This document shows positions 21,160 through 33,887 of a stretch of 64,000 bases of DNA, one piece after another (position 1 is the stretch's first letter; each line of letters opens with the position of its first letter). Position numbers and translations under genes: made by a program. This stretch comes from Callorhinus ursinus. Taxonomy: Eukaryota; Chordata; Mammalia; Carnivora; Otariidae. The notes under the pieces were generated by a model that saw nothing but the letters and a program-made list of their open reading frames with translations, did no database searches and was not told the DNA's origin. The stretch lies in the NCBI RefSeq assembly GCF_003265705.1, contig NW_020312966.1, forward strand, positions 24,362,550-24,426,549, in the 5' to 3' direction.

Positions 21160-21275
21160 GGGGCGCCTGGCTGGCTCCTTCAGTAGAGCATGCGACTCTT
21201 GATCTTGGGGTTGTGAATTCAAGCCCCATGTTGGGTGTAGAGATTACTTAAAAATAAAAAATCTTAAAAAAAAAG
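21160..21275 (+). mobile_element. Short older SINE
   Basis: Short-body type ending AGAGATTACTTAAAAATAAA. TT(C/G)ACTTATGGA flanks both sides (21148-21159 and 21276-21287). Confidence 0.92.
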
Positions 21276-21944
21276 TTGACTTATGGAAATTTTCCTAAGT
21301 TCAAAGATACTTGTTAAGCGGAAGTTAAAGATTGCTCTAAGTATTGCTACGGCCCCTTAGAATAGAGTCCATCCTGTCTGTATATCCAGAAGGAGAGCGA
21401 AGAAGAAGCCGGGTGCAGGCATGTGAAGTGAGAATGAACGTACATTCCTGGAGAATTTGTACAACTACTTGTCACTCAGAATGGGCACCTGGATCCTGGC
21501 TTCCTGAGAGTGGTTTGAAACCATAGGGACTTAGATGACACGTACAATTTATTATTAGAAATCCCAAAGACAGAGTAAGAATCATTCTAGGACAGACATA
21601 TCCGCAGCATGTGAGAGGATAAATCGCCAACACAGATCCTGGACGATCAACAGAAAGCCAGGAGCCAGGACCCAGAGCAGAACAATTCCCTTGGCCACAT
21701 CTAGTGAATGGGTATTTATCACTGGAACAATGGTGCATATAACTTGTGATATATGCATTCACGCTTGAGTCGAGCGTTTAGCAAATAGAACCTAGTTGTA
21801 TGTCGATGAATGACAGTAAAATAAAATTTATAAAGTCTTGAATTAAGGAATCCCTCTGGGGAATGCTAAAAATGATACCTTCAGCTGTCAGCAATCCAAA
21901 CTGTTGTACTTAGAATGGGCAGGCTAGTTAAACGGTGTAGCCTG

Positions 21945-22090
21945 ACTTAAGTACCAGCTATTGAATCAGAATCATCTTGGAGTGCTTGCTAGAAACACAA
22001 ATCTTTAGCACCCATCCCAGATCCACTGAATCGGGGCTTAAGGATCTGCCTGTCAGCCACTTATTACCTAGGCGGTTGTGAGACCGTCAA
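21945..22090 (+). mobile_element. MER5A-like fragment
   Basis: GAATCAGAATCATCTTGGAG, TGCTTGCTAGAAACACAAAT and the GATCCACTGAATCGGGGC part match MER5A, a non-autonomous hAT element. Confidence 0.7.
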
Positions 22091-22566
22091 ACAAACCATG
22101 AGCAGAGCTTATATTTCAAAACGAGTAAATGAGGACTTCCCCACTAAGAAGATCTGAGACTTCTGACCTTTCTAAAAGGCGTGGGGCAGGAGCCTCTGTC
22201 CTGGATCCTGCCCCTGGGACATCCAAGAGCCCCAGAACTGGCCTTTGAGGACCAGATGATGCCTATGCTCTTGAGCCAGACCCGGGATTTTCTCAAGTAG
22301 GTAGAAGAAAGGGCTTCCACCAGTACCTGTGGGATGACCAGATGGAGGCCCCAGGAGCTCCATTCTTGAGATTTTTAACCCCATCCCCCCAAGGAACCCC
22401 ATGGGCAGAGTGCAGGGGAAATTGCCCTGACTGCCCACCATCGTGCAGGATGAGAACTCCCTCTGGGACCCCAAACACCCCTACAGGTGTATAACTGACA
22501 ATGTCTGGGTAGGGAAGGAATGCTTCAAATGCTGGAGAATAAGGCTTGTTCTGGGGTTTGTTCTTT

Positions 22567-22759
22567 CTTTCTTAAAGATTTTATTTATTTCTTTGACAGA
22601 GAAAGAGCGAGTATAAGCAGGGGGAGCGGCAAGCAGAGGGACAGGGAGAAGCAGACTCCCCGCTGAGCAGGGAGCCAGATGCGGGGCTCGATCCCAGGAC
22701 CCTGGGATCATGACCTGAGCCGAAGGCAGAAGCCTAACGACAGAGCCCCCCAGGGGTCC
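22567..22759 (-). mobile_element. CAN-SINE
   Basis: Antisense full-length copy. The duplication CTGGGGT(T/C)TGTTCTTT is at 22551-22566 and 22760-22775. Confidence 0.95.
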
Positions 22760-23128
22760 CTGGGGTCTGTTCTTTAGCATGGATATAACAGGAGCATCTA
22801 ATTATTACATGGAAATGAGGGTTGGCCTTTCCCGTGCCCTCAAGGGAACCACAAGCCTGCACCCCTAACAGCTGAGCCCTCAAGCAAATGTGTGTGAATG
22901 TTTTTATGTTAAAGGAAATAAACCTTTTCGTTAAAAATAAATAATATATTGATGTCAGTTTCTTAGTTTTGACAAATCCTCCCTGTAATGTAAGATGTTA
23001 ACAATGAGGGGAAACGGGTGGGAGGTTATATGCAAACTGTCCTCTTCTTGCAATTTTAAGCCTGACATTATTTTAAAACAAAGCTTATTAAAAGTAAATA
23101 AACACAAGAACGCCACCTGCTGGAACCT

Positions 23129-23164
23129 GGGGGTGGGGTGGGGGTGGGGGTGGGGCTGGGGGAG
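23129..23164 (+). repeat. (GGGGTG)n G-rich minisatellite
   Basis: Six G-runs of four or more G in 36 bases; a strong G-quadruplex candidate on the + strand. Confidence 0.9.
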
Positions 23165-24189
23165 CACAGGTGGGTAGATCTCAGACCCTACGTTCCTCCA
23201 GGCTCTGGCCTTTCTGGCAGAATTTTGGCTCCCATGACTCAGAGATTTTCTCCTTCCAACTTCCCTGAGGATGGTGTCTTAGCCCTGGTTTTCCCTTCCT
23301 GGTGGGGTGAAACTTTTTTTTATCTGTAACCTCTACTTAATCCTTTGCGCCAACCCATCTGAGCTACAGCCCACCGCTGCTTCTTCCAGCCCCTGCCCAC
23401 CCCAGCCCCGTCGCTATTGCCATCTTGTTAAGGCCGTATGATCGAAAGGGTGGGAATGAATTTGCCTACCTCTAAGATTTGGCTTGAAATGTATTTCCTC
23501 ACTATTTATATTCTTTGCATATGTAGCTACTCTGAGAATCACGCAAGGCACAGTGGTGGGAGTGAGAAAGAGTAAAAAATGGGGGGCTTATCAGCTCTAC
23601 TTGGAATCCTTCATAAGGGTACAGTTTATTTTAGAGTATTAAAGTTGTGTTCCACCACGCTTATTTTAAGAGGTAACTATTAAGAGGGACAATTTAAAAA
23701 AAATTTTTACAGGGAGTGTTGGGCCCTTTCCAAACTCCCAGTTAAAAGAATATGAAGTAAGTAGGGGGACATGTTCTCTTTGTGCAGAACTCTGAGTAGA
23801 GTGCATTGTGTGAGGCCAAAGGAAAACTTCATTTGGGTAAGATTCTAATTGTATTCTTCCTTATCATGCTGGAGAAGCTGACAACCTATATTTTACCGCT
23901 CAAAAAATAATAACAAAAGGCTTAACTTGTTCCTAGTGCAGAACTCAGGAGTGCCTGAGAGAACAAGTGGAATGAAATGTTCCCTTTTGATTTTCTTCTC
24001 TTTCAAAAACCCGTTGTTTACTCGGAATCACTGGATGTGGCATGCAGATTCCAGGAACGCAAAAACTGACCTTTCATTGAGCTGATACATTCAGTGCACA
24101 GAGCTTGCCTCGCGCTGTTCAAGGCGTAGCCCCCGCCTAAGCAACCTTCAATGTAGAATTGTGACAGATGTTAGAATGCCTTTGTTATG

Positions 24190-24455
24190 AGGCAGTGTTT
24201 CTCAACAGGGGTGATTTTGCAGTGTCTAGCGGCAATTTTGGTTGTCACAACGGTGGGTGGGGGCGGGGGCAGGGATGGGGATGACAGCACAGGTGTCTAG
24301 TGGGTAGAGGCCAGGGACGCTGCTAATCATCCTACAATGCACCGGATAGCCCAACAACAAGGAAAATCCAACAAGAAGCATCCAACCTGAAATGTCAATA
24401 ATCCCAAGGATTCCAGAGCAACTCTCTGAAGTTCATTCAGGGTTGAGAAAACAGT
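24190..24455 (+). mobile_element. MER20 element
   Basis: GTGTTTCTCAACAGGGGTGA, TTGGTTGTCACAACGGTG, CTAGTGGGTAGAGGCCAGGG and an end GGGTTGAGAAAAC match the hAT-Charlie element MER20, nearly full length. Confidence 0.88.
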
Positions 24456-25494
24456 ATAATGTAAATTATAGGGTAATTGGTATAGTGCTCAATGTGTGAT
24501 ATGTCAGGTGCATCAGAAGAGCAAAGGAGTGATCACACCCACTTGGGATAATTGGAGATTTCAACAACCTTTCAAGCGGGCTTTTCTGTGGTCCACGGTT
24601 CCTCATTTTTTTCCTGAGTCTTACAGATCATCTAGAGTCCCTAAGTACTGTATTGCTATATTTCAGTCAATAAATAGCTGGTGAAAATCCTTGCTTGGCC
24701 ACATTAACTCAGCATCTCTGTGTCTCTCTTTTCTTTGCTGGAAAGGGACAGGTAGAATGCAGAAGCCCTAAATTTCCTCCTGGATTTGAATAAGTGACAG
24801 TTCTCGCTCTAAATGTCTGTCTAGTGACCTGTGCCCACCAAAACACGCTTCTCAGCCTTCTGGGGTGAATGTGCTCCCGTGAATATCTGTCTCCCCCAAC
24901 ATGCGTGTAAATGCAACGATTTGCTTATAATCTCAGGGGCTCCCCGAGGCCCTTCTCTGGACCCCTCTAAGGGCACATGGATCCCAGATTGGAAATTTCT
25001 GCCCCAGATTTTCCTAAGCAACAAAATCTTTTGCTGGATCTACCTGATCCCCGTGAACCTGACCCGGCTGTGTTTTCAAAGCTAACAAGTTCTTTCTCTC
25101 TTGTGCGACGCCCTCATCTGTCTCTTGTTTTTTTTCTGTTATGGAATTATGTTTTATTTTTCTACTGCTGCTTCGCCCATATTATTTTAGTTAATCTCAT
25201 GGTCTTGCCAAAATCCACCTGTCAGAGCAGTTACTCTGACCTGCCAGGATGGGCTATCACCACTTTCTCTCAATATTAGAGTGTTTCTGGTGGGTTCCCT
25301 TCAGCTAAGGGAACAGCCAGTGAAATGTGTCCCTGAGGTCCTTAGGGAGAAGATCCTGATTGGAAGGAGCTTAGGAAAGACCACTAGGGAAGTCTGCTAT
25401 AAGCCAGCAGGGTGCACGAGAAATGGTCTGACTCTCCCCAGAAGAGAGGTGCCAAGGACTGCTTTGCCGCTGCGAATACGGCCGGAAGACCCTA
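24456..25494. other. Unassigned intergenic sequence
   Basis: No gene or repeat firmly recognised. Overlapping plus frames near 24830-25280 have no domain. Confidence 0.5.
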
Positions 25495-25832
25495 GGTCTA
25501 CGCAGCTCAATAAGGTAGCTGCATGTGCTATTGAGCGCTTGAAATGTGGCCAGTCCAAGCTGAGACGTGCCACCAGTGGAAAATACCACCAGATTCTGAA
25601 TACTTGACATAAATAAGGAATATGAATATTTCATTAATGATTTTTATATTGATTACATGTGGCAAAGATGATTTTCGGGATATATTAGGGTAAATAAAAT
25701 ATACTATTGATGTTAATTTCACCTATTTCTTTTTACTTTTTCCATGTGGCTATTGAGAAGATTCATATTACACACATTCCTCCGATTTGGGCCTGCAGTG
25801 TATTTCTATCAGACTGTGTTGCTTTAGAATCT
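25495..25832. mobile_element. Short DNA-transposon-like element, copy 2
   Basis: It shares the GCTATTGAGCGCTTGAAATG and CCATGTGGCTATTGAGAAGA blocks and the TGTTGCTTTAGAATC end with the family at 18558. It is internally longer. Confidence 0.6.
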
Positions 25833-25988
25833 CATAGAGTATCCCCTTAACCCCTGTGGAGATTCCTTTTCTATCAAATGTATGTGACCTGCTGAAGGGC
25901 TGGTACCTCCTACTGAAGAACCAGCCCAGATAGCTGGAACTTTCTTAGATTAGGCAAAGGCTCTGAGATCTGGAATATACTTTTAATT

Positions 25989-26185
25989 TTTAATTTTTTT
26001 ATTTTTAAAGATTTTATTTGTATATTTGAGAAAGAGAGAGCACAAGCAGGGAGAGGGGCAGAAGAAGAAGGAGAAGCAGACTCCCCGCTGAGTGGGGAGC
26101 TCAACACGGGGCTCCATCCCAGGACCCTGAGATCATGACCTGAGCGGAAGTCAGATGCTTAACCAACTGAGCCACCCAGGCACTA
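25989..26185 (-). mobile_element. CAN-SINE with 18-bp target duplication
   Basis: Antisense full-length copy. TGGAATATACTTTTAATT flanks it perfectly (25971-25988 and 26186-26203). Confidence 0.96.
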
Positions 26186-26228
26186 TGGAATATACTTTTA
26201 ATTGGCTAGTACATGGTCTTGTAATGAG

Positions 26229-26591
26229 TACTATAGATGGAATATTTGTGTCCCACCAAAATTCATATGTTGAAACCTAATGCCCAGTGTGATAGTATTA
26301 GGAGGTTAGGCCTTTGAGAGGTGCTTAGGTCATGAGGGTAGAGCCCTCACCAAAGGGATTCATACTCTTGTAAAGCAGAACCCACAGAACTCCCTAGCCT
26401 CTTCCACCATGTGAAGAGACAGTAAAAAGACAGTTGTCTATAAGGAAGTAGGCTCTCACCCGACACCCAATCTGCCAGTGCCTTGATCCTGCACTTCCCA
26501 GCCTCTAGAACTATGAGAAATAAATTTCTGTTTTCTATAAGCCACTCAGATTATAGCATTTTTGTTATGGCGACCCAAATAGACTAAAACA
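26229..26591 (+). mobile_element. MaLR LTR of MST type with 5-bp target duplication
   Basis: This 363-bp element contains the MST hallmarks CCAAAATTCATATGTTGAAA near the start and AGAAATAAATTTCTGTT with CAAATAGACTAAAACA at the end. ATGAG flanks it at 26224-26228 and 26592-26596. It is a complete solo LTR. Confidence 0.85.
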
Positions 26592-26596
26592 ATGAG

Positions 26597-28410
26597 AATT
26601 ACTAGCGCTCTTGCTATGACCATAAACCCTGTGATGTTGGTGAGTAGCAATCACTGGTGACATTCAATAGACTCTTGTTGTTAGCCAAGGTGGGCCCCAG
26701 CAATTCCCTCTCAGTGGTGGAATATATAGATCGAGACTAGAATCTTCAGCCAAGGATGCAACTCGTCTCCTTGGTGGTGCCTGACTCTTCCCTACTGACT
26801 TGCATACAAGGAATACCCTGACACATAATGGGCAGAAGCCCAAATATTTTATAGGGAAATACCTTGAGGCTATGTAAATATAAAATTTTTTACCTACCAG
26901 TTTTAGCATTCATTGATGTTTCTTGGCTCAATTCATTGTTTCTTCCACGGTTGCCAAATAGTGCTTTTCAAACTTCAACATTCCTTCTATTTATTATTTG
27001 GAATTTTGCTGTAAGAAAAACCTTTTATTCTTATTTATTTATTTATAGCAGTGTGGACTCATGGATTGCTAGTTTATTCAATGGGTTACAATTCGTTACT
27101 TATCATTTATTTCGAAGATCAAATTATCCCAGATTTCACCAGTAAAAGTCCCACTTAAACTAACTCTGGTGTCTTTTTTGATATGTCTCCATCATTCTTT
27201 GAGAATTTCCTTACTTCCTGGCAAAAGATGTCCCAGGATCATCTTGTACTTTTCCTGCCCTAGCCATGGATGCAGCCATATCTGTATAAAGCCCCGGTTC
27301 ATCTTGGTGAAGAGTGGTATTTAACTACCAAGATGTGGGCACTGGGTGTGCCCAGGGCTGTTGGGGTGTTGCTGCTGCCCTTGGCCCTCTCAGTAGACAA
27401 AGCTAAGGAATATATGTATCTGCATAATACCTGAATGCATATCTTTATTTCTATATCTAGATGCTAGATATCTTTTGAAAACCTTATATTCACACTACAA
27501 TTCCAATCCCATAGCACGGATTGGTTCTAGTTTTTTTCCTTTTTCATATTGGTAACTCCATTCTCCCACAGTGAGAAACTTGTTTCCCATTATCCTCAAA
27601 ATATTCACTCACTGGCTCATCACCACCACCAACCCAATACACTACTAATCTCCCATTGGTGCTACCACTGCAATCCCCCAATCTCATGTGAGCAACCTCC
27701 TAAGCCCACTTGGGTTCCAAAACCCTATTCCAGGCCATTGCCACAGCCCCCCATGCGGGTGTTCTCCTTATTCTTCACTGGCTCTGATATCCCACGCTGA
27801 GTTGCTGCTGACACCACTACCCAGACAGGGAGGTTTTCCTCACTCCACCCCTGCACAAAGGCCCACCTTATGCTGCACTTTGTAATGGCTTTGGACTGCA
27901 TTCAGGAAGTCAGGCAAGCAGGCAGGCATGAATCAATTAAAATGTCTTTGAGACAATTTGGAGCACAAGCAAACATGTTTTATACTTTCTAGGACAACCT
28001 AAATGGTTCTTCACAGTCTCATCCTGTCTACCTATAGTAGAGTCAGGTGAGTATCTTAGGTAAGTAGCTTAGTAAGAGGGTGCTTGCTCTTGGTGTACAA
28101 GGATATACTTCTAATTTACAAGAGGAGGCCTTGATTGAGAGTGTCACTATGAAGCAGCATATTTATTTTCAATGACATATGGTCTTGTAAAAAGAGGTCT
28201 TCTCTGTTTATTGAAGTCAACAGGATATTTAGTACCTAAGGTAGTTGTTTATTCAATGACATATCCTAAAATGACCTATGAGTTAAAATCAAAGTCAGAA
28301 TGGGTGAATCTATATGCCTATAACATTGTGAAGGAGCATTTGGGTAGTAAGTATCCTTTCTCCAGAATGAATTGCAAGGTGAAGGAACACTACCTCTAAT
28401 AGAAAAACAC
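26597..28410. other. Mostly unassigned intergenic sequence
   Basis: Only the probable old LINE at 27050-27560 is suspected. The rest is blank to me. Confidence 0.5.
27050..27560. mobile_element. Probable old LINE fragment
   Basis: Blocks such as CTTACTTCCTGGCAAAAGAT, CTTTTCCTGCCCTAGCCATG and GGCCCTCTCAGTAGACAAAG recur in old mammalian L1 remnants. The strand and subfamily were not fixed. Confidence 0.45.
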
Positions 28411-28600
28411 TGTAGAGCCACCAGACAGTCAAGCATCTTACTTCAGCTCAGGTCATGATCTCAGGGTCCTGGGATCGAGTCTCTCATTGGGGTCCCTGCT
28501 CAGTGGGGAGTCTGCTTCTCCCTCTCCTTCTGCTACTCCCCCTGCTCGTGCTTTCTCTCTCTCTCTCAAATAACTAAATAAAATCTTTTTTAAAAATAAA
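28411..28600 (+). mobile_element. CAN-SINE with degraded head
   Basis: The body (CTTCAGCTCAGGTCATGATC ... AAATAACTAAATAAAATC) is clear. The first about 20 bases are diverged or truncated. Confidence 0.9.
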
Positions 28601-28649
28601 ATTAAAATTAAAAAATGGGATCTTGAGCTTTTCTCAATGATACATGTCA

Positions 28650-29000
28650 CAAATATTTGCCCATGATATTAGATACTCTATGACCTCATAATTTTAGTGG
28701 CTAGGTAATATTTTGTTGTAGAGATGCATCATAATTTAATTAATCACTTTTCTGGTTTTGGGTATTTTCACGGTTTCATACCTGGGCTGTTAGAAATGGT
28801 GTTGTAATCAACGTTTGTAAATAAGTATTTGCTCACATCTATGATTATTTCTTCAGCATAAACTTTTACAAGTGGAATTTGAGTCTCTGGAGCAAATAGT
28901 GTTGTAAAAAATTGTGTTACTATCATGATTTTAATTATATGTAAGTCAATAGGATATGCAAAAAGGAGTAATATACTTTCCTGAAGTATGTGACAGTTGT
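28650..29000 (-). mobile_element. Old antisense L1 (L1M-type) fragment
   Basis: It shows the diverged antisense order AATTTAATTAATCACTTTTC, a GTTTGTAAATAAGTATTTGC-type block and ACTTTTACAAGTGGAATTTG, matching the antisense end of ORF2. Confidence 0.55.
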
Positions 29001-30068
29001 TTATAAATATAATTGATATACGATTTAGCATTTTGGTTGGACTCCGTGCTTAATAATCCCTAGAAAAATCAAAGAACAAACTCTCTCCCAGTAGTCTCAA
29101 AAAAGTAGGATTGCTAGTTTGATCCCACTTCCAAGGACTTCCCTTGGCTTTTGTGGTAATAAAGAAATTATTGCCTCATCTCACACTGGCAGAGCAAACA
29201 GTGAAATATTTACTTTGGAATATGTGCTTTCTATCTGGAGAGGATTTGGAATTTTAAAATCTTTTAAAAAACATTTCAGAACCACACAATACAATAAGCT
29301 TTGAATTAAGTATTAATTGAACTTTTCTCTTCCCTACTGTTTGATCAATTTTTTAAGAGAAAAAAAAAAGTGCTACACAGAGAACAATTAAATCTTAAGT
29401 CTTGAATAATTTTTTGTGTGCTGTTGCCTGGATCCAGCAGACTGGATCAGATGACCTCCTGAACTTGTTTCAGCTGAGCAATTCCAACTTTTATATTCAA
29501 TGAGCTTTAACTTGGAGAACTTTATCACCCACTGCTCCACTAAGCCCTTTCTTCTTTACCACACATTTTCTTTGTGCTTTAATTTTCCTTTTATAGTCAC
29601 AGAGGGTGTCTGCCAACCTTCCATTGTTGTAATTATGGCAGTGTTTTTACATGAACGTTACTTTAGCAATGAAGGAGACAAAGGAGTACAATGCCAAGTT
29701 CAGTAATGCTTAGGCAGTCATTGGCATAGCACATTCTTAGAGTATTAACAAAAACTTTAAAGTCTTGGTTTAAAATCTGATGTAATATGATTATACTTGA
29801 GAGTAGAAGAAAATTCTCAAATACATAAGCCTTAAAGTGCAAAGGAAATACAGTGCTCTTTTTTTTTTTTTTTTTGCACAAAACCTTCTACAGAAAGATG
29901 GGGGAAAAAAACCATCACAATGTTATATATTATTTACTCTCTCTAATTCACTGAACTATAGTTTTATAATTTAACGAAATTCTTGTTGTCTATATGAGTC
30001 TATTGCTCTAACATACTGTGTAAATGATTTCTGTTCACTGGCCTGGTTCAGCTTTTGTTGCCACTGGT

Positions 30069-30069
30069 T

Positions 30070-30103
<34 letters not shown>
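30069..30103 (+). repeat. (GT)n microsatellite
   Basis: About 17 uninterrupted GT units. Confidence 0.95.
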
Positions 30104-30105
<2 letters not shown>

Positions 30106-30119
30106 AATCTATGTTGAGC

Positions 30120-30900
30120 AGTATAATGGTCACCCACTGGTTGATCCTCAATATCTATGCCCGACTGAACCTTTTCTAATAGTCCCCATTTCCACTTGGA
30201 GATCCACAGCTACCCTATCTCCAACTATCCCACTTCAGGAATGGAACAAATGGCACATATTAAGGCAGAGAAGACATTCTATTGCACTACCACACTGCTT
30301 AGGTCAGAGCTGAGCCTGTGGTCCAAGCCAACAATGAATTTCAGGACTTTTGCTGGCAGTTCTGGAACACTTTTCTTTTTTTCCATGTGGTATGGAATGT
30401 AAAGTTAGAACTATTATTGTTACTTTGCCACCATGTAGGATGCTAACCTCAGAATGAATCCAATGCACAAAGAAGGAAACACAGAAAATTAAAGAGAAAT
30501 TTAACCTTGATTGATCCACACCTGGAAAAATAAGTTCCCTTTGTTGTGTAATGTGGTTTGATTTAAACTTTCTGTTACTTGCAATTGAAAGTATCATAAC
30601 TGATGCAGAATCTCAGAAGTGGTTACGGTCCTGGGAAGCATGGAGGAAGCCACATGGTTCTGGCCTTCCTCAGTTCTTCTCTAGAATGTTCTTCTCTAGA
30701 TCAGTGCCCATTAGTTAAAGGAGAGATGAATGGGAGGCATGAGAGAGAAGAAGTCAACCCCGCTGTCATGCTTAATTCCATGTGACAACTTAATTGGGCT
30801 AAGGAATACCCAGGTGGATGGTAAAACATTATTTCCAGATGTGTCTGTGCATGTGTTTCTGGAAAAGATTATATAGATGATGATGTTATTCTATACACCT
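30120..30900 (+). mobile_element. Possible old LTR-like fragments
   Basis: The end near 30575-30605 (TTGCAATTGAAAGTATCATAACTGATGCA) and the block 30775-30890 (GTGACAACTTAATTGGGCTA, GTAAAACATTATTTCCAGAT) resemble dispersed old mammalian LTR families. Identity and limits are uncertain. Confidence 0.35.
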
Positions 30901-32279
30901 AAAGCAGTTTCTGGCTGCTTTTCCACTATGTTCTCTATGTCTCCTCCAGGCATGCATAATATAGATGGTAAACCCATCCAATGAGTTCTTAATTTTATAT
31001 ATTATATTCTTTTCTTCTAGAATTTCTCTTTGATTCTTTTACTATCAATTCCAGTTCTAACATTCTTCATCTTTTTATTCTTTTTATCCATTTTCATCCA
31101 TTTTTAAACATTAATTATGGTTGTTCAAAAAGATCAATGTCTGCTAACTCCAACATGAGACTTACATATGGGTCTACTTCTATTGTTTATTTTTCTCTTG
31201 ATTTTTAAGTCACATTCTCCTGCCTTTTCACATATCCAGTAATATTTGTTGTATTCTGGATGATGTGTATAAAAGAATCATAGAGGCTCCAGATGACATC
31301 ATCCTCCAGGGAGTTTCCCTTTTCTTCGGTAGATTGGGCGAGAGATTGATTATCTCAATCCAACCAGGGACTGAGCTGGGCTAGACCTCATTGTAAGTTC
31401 ACTAAACTAGATCGGCTCTGGTTCATCCTTATCTCTCGGACATAGTCCTCCAAGGCTTTTAATTGAGAACCCGGCAGTCTTCGTCTCCTTAGCCCAAGAG
31501 GATGCATTTTACTCTGTTCTTTGAAGATTCTGAGCTGTTAGCCTCCGTCTATTTAGCCTCCCACTCTGTACACTCAAATATGGCAGATGCCTTGAGGGAA
31601 GACCAACTACATATTTGAGACAGACTCCCTCCTTCTAGCAGGAATTTTCCCCCCTCAGCATTGCGGAATGCAACCAACCTCTCAGCTGCTTTTACATAAC
31701 CAGAACTCATCAAATGTCTCATGGTAAAACCAGCCACATTTGCAGTTCCTCAAATTTTCAATCTGTCACGCCAGCCATGCACAAAACTTCACTTGTTTCT
31801 CTTTCCTCCAGCAGCGTCCCACTGTATAGGTTAAGCCTGATCCTCCCTCTGTGCCTAGATTCAGCAAACACCTTCGGGAAGAAAACAGCAAGTGATTATC
31901 AGCGGACTCCAGAAGGGCTCCTCCTTTTCTGGAATTCCAGGCACCTGGTCTGCACTGCTCTCATAGCTCTCTGATGTCTTAAAAATGTGCTGCTGTAATT
32001 TCTCCAATTTTTCTGATTGCTGCACAGGAACACTGTGTGGCTGTGATCTATTTTATTCTACTCAAAAGTGGAATGCCACTTGTGGGTAACCTCTTAATTA
32101 AACCAGCATTTAGTGTGGTGGCTCAAGAAGTAGTCTCAAAATTCTACCTTACTAGCTATTTGACCATGGAAAATTCACTTAACATCTCTTGGGAGAATAA
32201 TGGCTACTTCTTTGAGTTCTTATATGGAGAACTTTCAAGGTATAAAGTGTTTTAAATAAAAGGCAGTCTCTTTTTTATT

Positions 32280-32640
32280 CATTTATTTATTCATTCAAAG
32301 ACATTAGTTGCATACTTAATATATTCCAGACACTTTGCTAGAAGCTGGGTGGGAAAAAATGAATGAATAAGACTTGGAGGCATGATCTCACAAGGAGCTC
32401 ACAATTCTAGTGGGGAAGAAGAATAAATAAGAGAAATATACTATACAGTTATGATATAAGTATAAGATAAAATGGCATAGAGAAAGGAATAAGTAGTTCC
32501 TTTGATAGGGTAGGTAAGTTATGGAAGATTTCTCTGAGAAAGTGAGTGACTTACAAGTGAAAGAGACTGCCAGCTGTCCACCTAAATCCATTCTCCATCT
32601 GTTCCACAGAAAAGAGTCATCATTGGACAAATAGCTACAC
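32280..32640 (-). repeat. L2 3' end fragment
   Basis: Antisense: ATTTATTTATTCATTCAAAG, CCAGACACTTTGCTAGAAGC, GGAGCTCACAATTCTAGTGG. Confidence 0.7.
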
Positions 32641-33202
32641 ACCTGGAGAACACAATCTCAGCCTCCTTTGCACCTAGGTATGATATGACTGTGTTGAAGT
32701 TCTCACTGAGATGAAAATAAATAACAATTTTCATGTGTGCCTCTTAGCCTTAAAATCTTGCATATAATATGCCCCATGCTTCTTCCCTCTCTCTGAGAGC
32801 CAGGGCATAGGCATTCTACACCCAACTTAGCCACACAGACAAGGACAGCAACCTAGGAGAAGGCCGAGCAACAGGATATAAGGAGTCCAGGTCCTTGAAT
32901 GATCATGGGCAACCTACCCATCCCACTAACTTGGAGTGCTCACCTCAAAACTCACGTGAGGGAAAAAGGAGCTGTTTTCTTTAAGCCCTTTTATTTTAGA
33001 AACTTTTTGTTATTCTATCTAAGCTGCACCATACCCAACTGCCATGAAGAAATACTTCTAAAAACCAATAAGAAAATGATAAGCCAAATAGAAAATGGGC
33101 AAAAGTCATGAAGAGGCAATTTATGAAGGAAGAAATGTAGATGGCCAATAAACATATGGAAAGAAAAATCCAAACTTACTAGCAATTAAGAAACTACAGA
33201 TA

Positions 33203-33397
33203 GAGGCGCCTGGGTGGCTCAGTTGGTTAAGCAGCTGCCTTCGGCTCAGGTCATGATCCTGGGGTCCTGGGATCGAGCCCCATGTCCGGCTCCCTGCTCT
33301 GCGGAGAGCCTGCTTCTCCCTCTCCCTCTGCCTGCCACTCTGCCTACCTGTGCTCTCTCTCTATCTGTGAAATAAATAAATGAAATCTTTTTTAAAA
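33203..33397 (+). mobile_element. CAN-SINE
   Basis: Full-length. The duplication AAACTACAGATA is at 33191-33202 and 33398-33409. Confidence 0.95.
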
Positions 33398-33676
33398 AAA
33401 CTACAGATAAAAATAAGATGCCTGCTTGCTTATCAACTGATTTCATTATATATAATGTATATGATTATATATGTAATATATATATCTCTTAGCAATTCAC
33501 TTCTAGGCTTTCATTTTAATGAATTATTTTTCAGAATATGGGAATGCATTTAGAGTTGTTAGGTTATAATTTATATATTTCAGAATTGAAAGTAATTTAT
33601 ATCCTTAATATTAGGTTATTGGGTTAAATAAATATGGGTATAAATAATATTCCATCATTTAAAATGATTAGTGGAG

Positions 33677-33887
33677 GGGCGCCTGGGTGGCTCAGTCAGT
33701 TAAATGGCTGCCTTCAGCTCAGGTCATGATCTCAGAGTCCTGGGACTGAGCCCTGCATCGGACTCCCTGCTCAGCGGGGAGCCTGCTTCTCCCTCTCCCT
33801 CTGCTGCTCCCCCTGGCTTCTGCTCTGTCGCTTGCATGTGCTCTCTCTCTCCCAAATAAATAAATAAAATCTTTGAAAAAATAAAAT
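33677..33887 (+). mobile_element. CAN-SINE
   Basis: Full-length. The duplication AAATGATTAGT(G/A) flanks it at about 33662 and 33888. Confidence 0.95.

Larger units (their letters stand above)
21288..24189. other. Intergenic stretch with few named repeats
   Basis: Outside the MER5A (21945-22090), the SINE (22567-22759) and the G-rich minisatellite (23129-23164), nothing is recognised. Open frames near 22170-22480 (minus) lack domains. Confidence 0.5.
29001..32279. other. AT-rich intergenic DNA with doubtful old repeats
   Basis: It holds the (GT)n at 30069, possible LTR fragments at 30120-30900, and a block at about 30960-31500 (TCTGCTAACTCCAACATGAG, CCAGTAATATTTGTTGTATT) that resembles a dispersed old LINE-like repeat. 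No gene. Confidence 0.45.
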
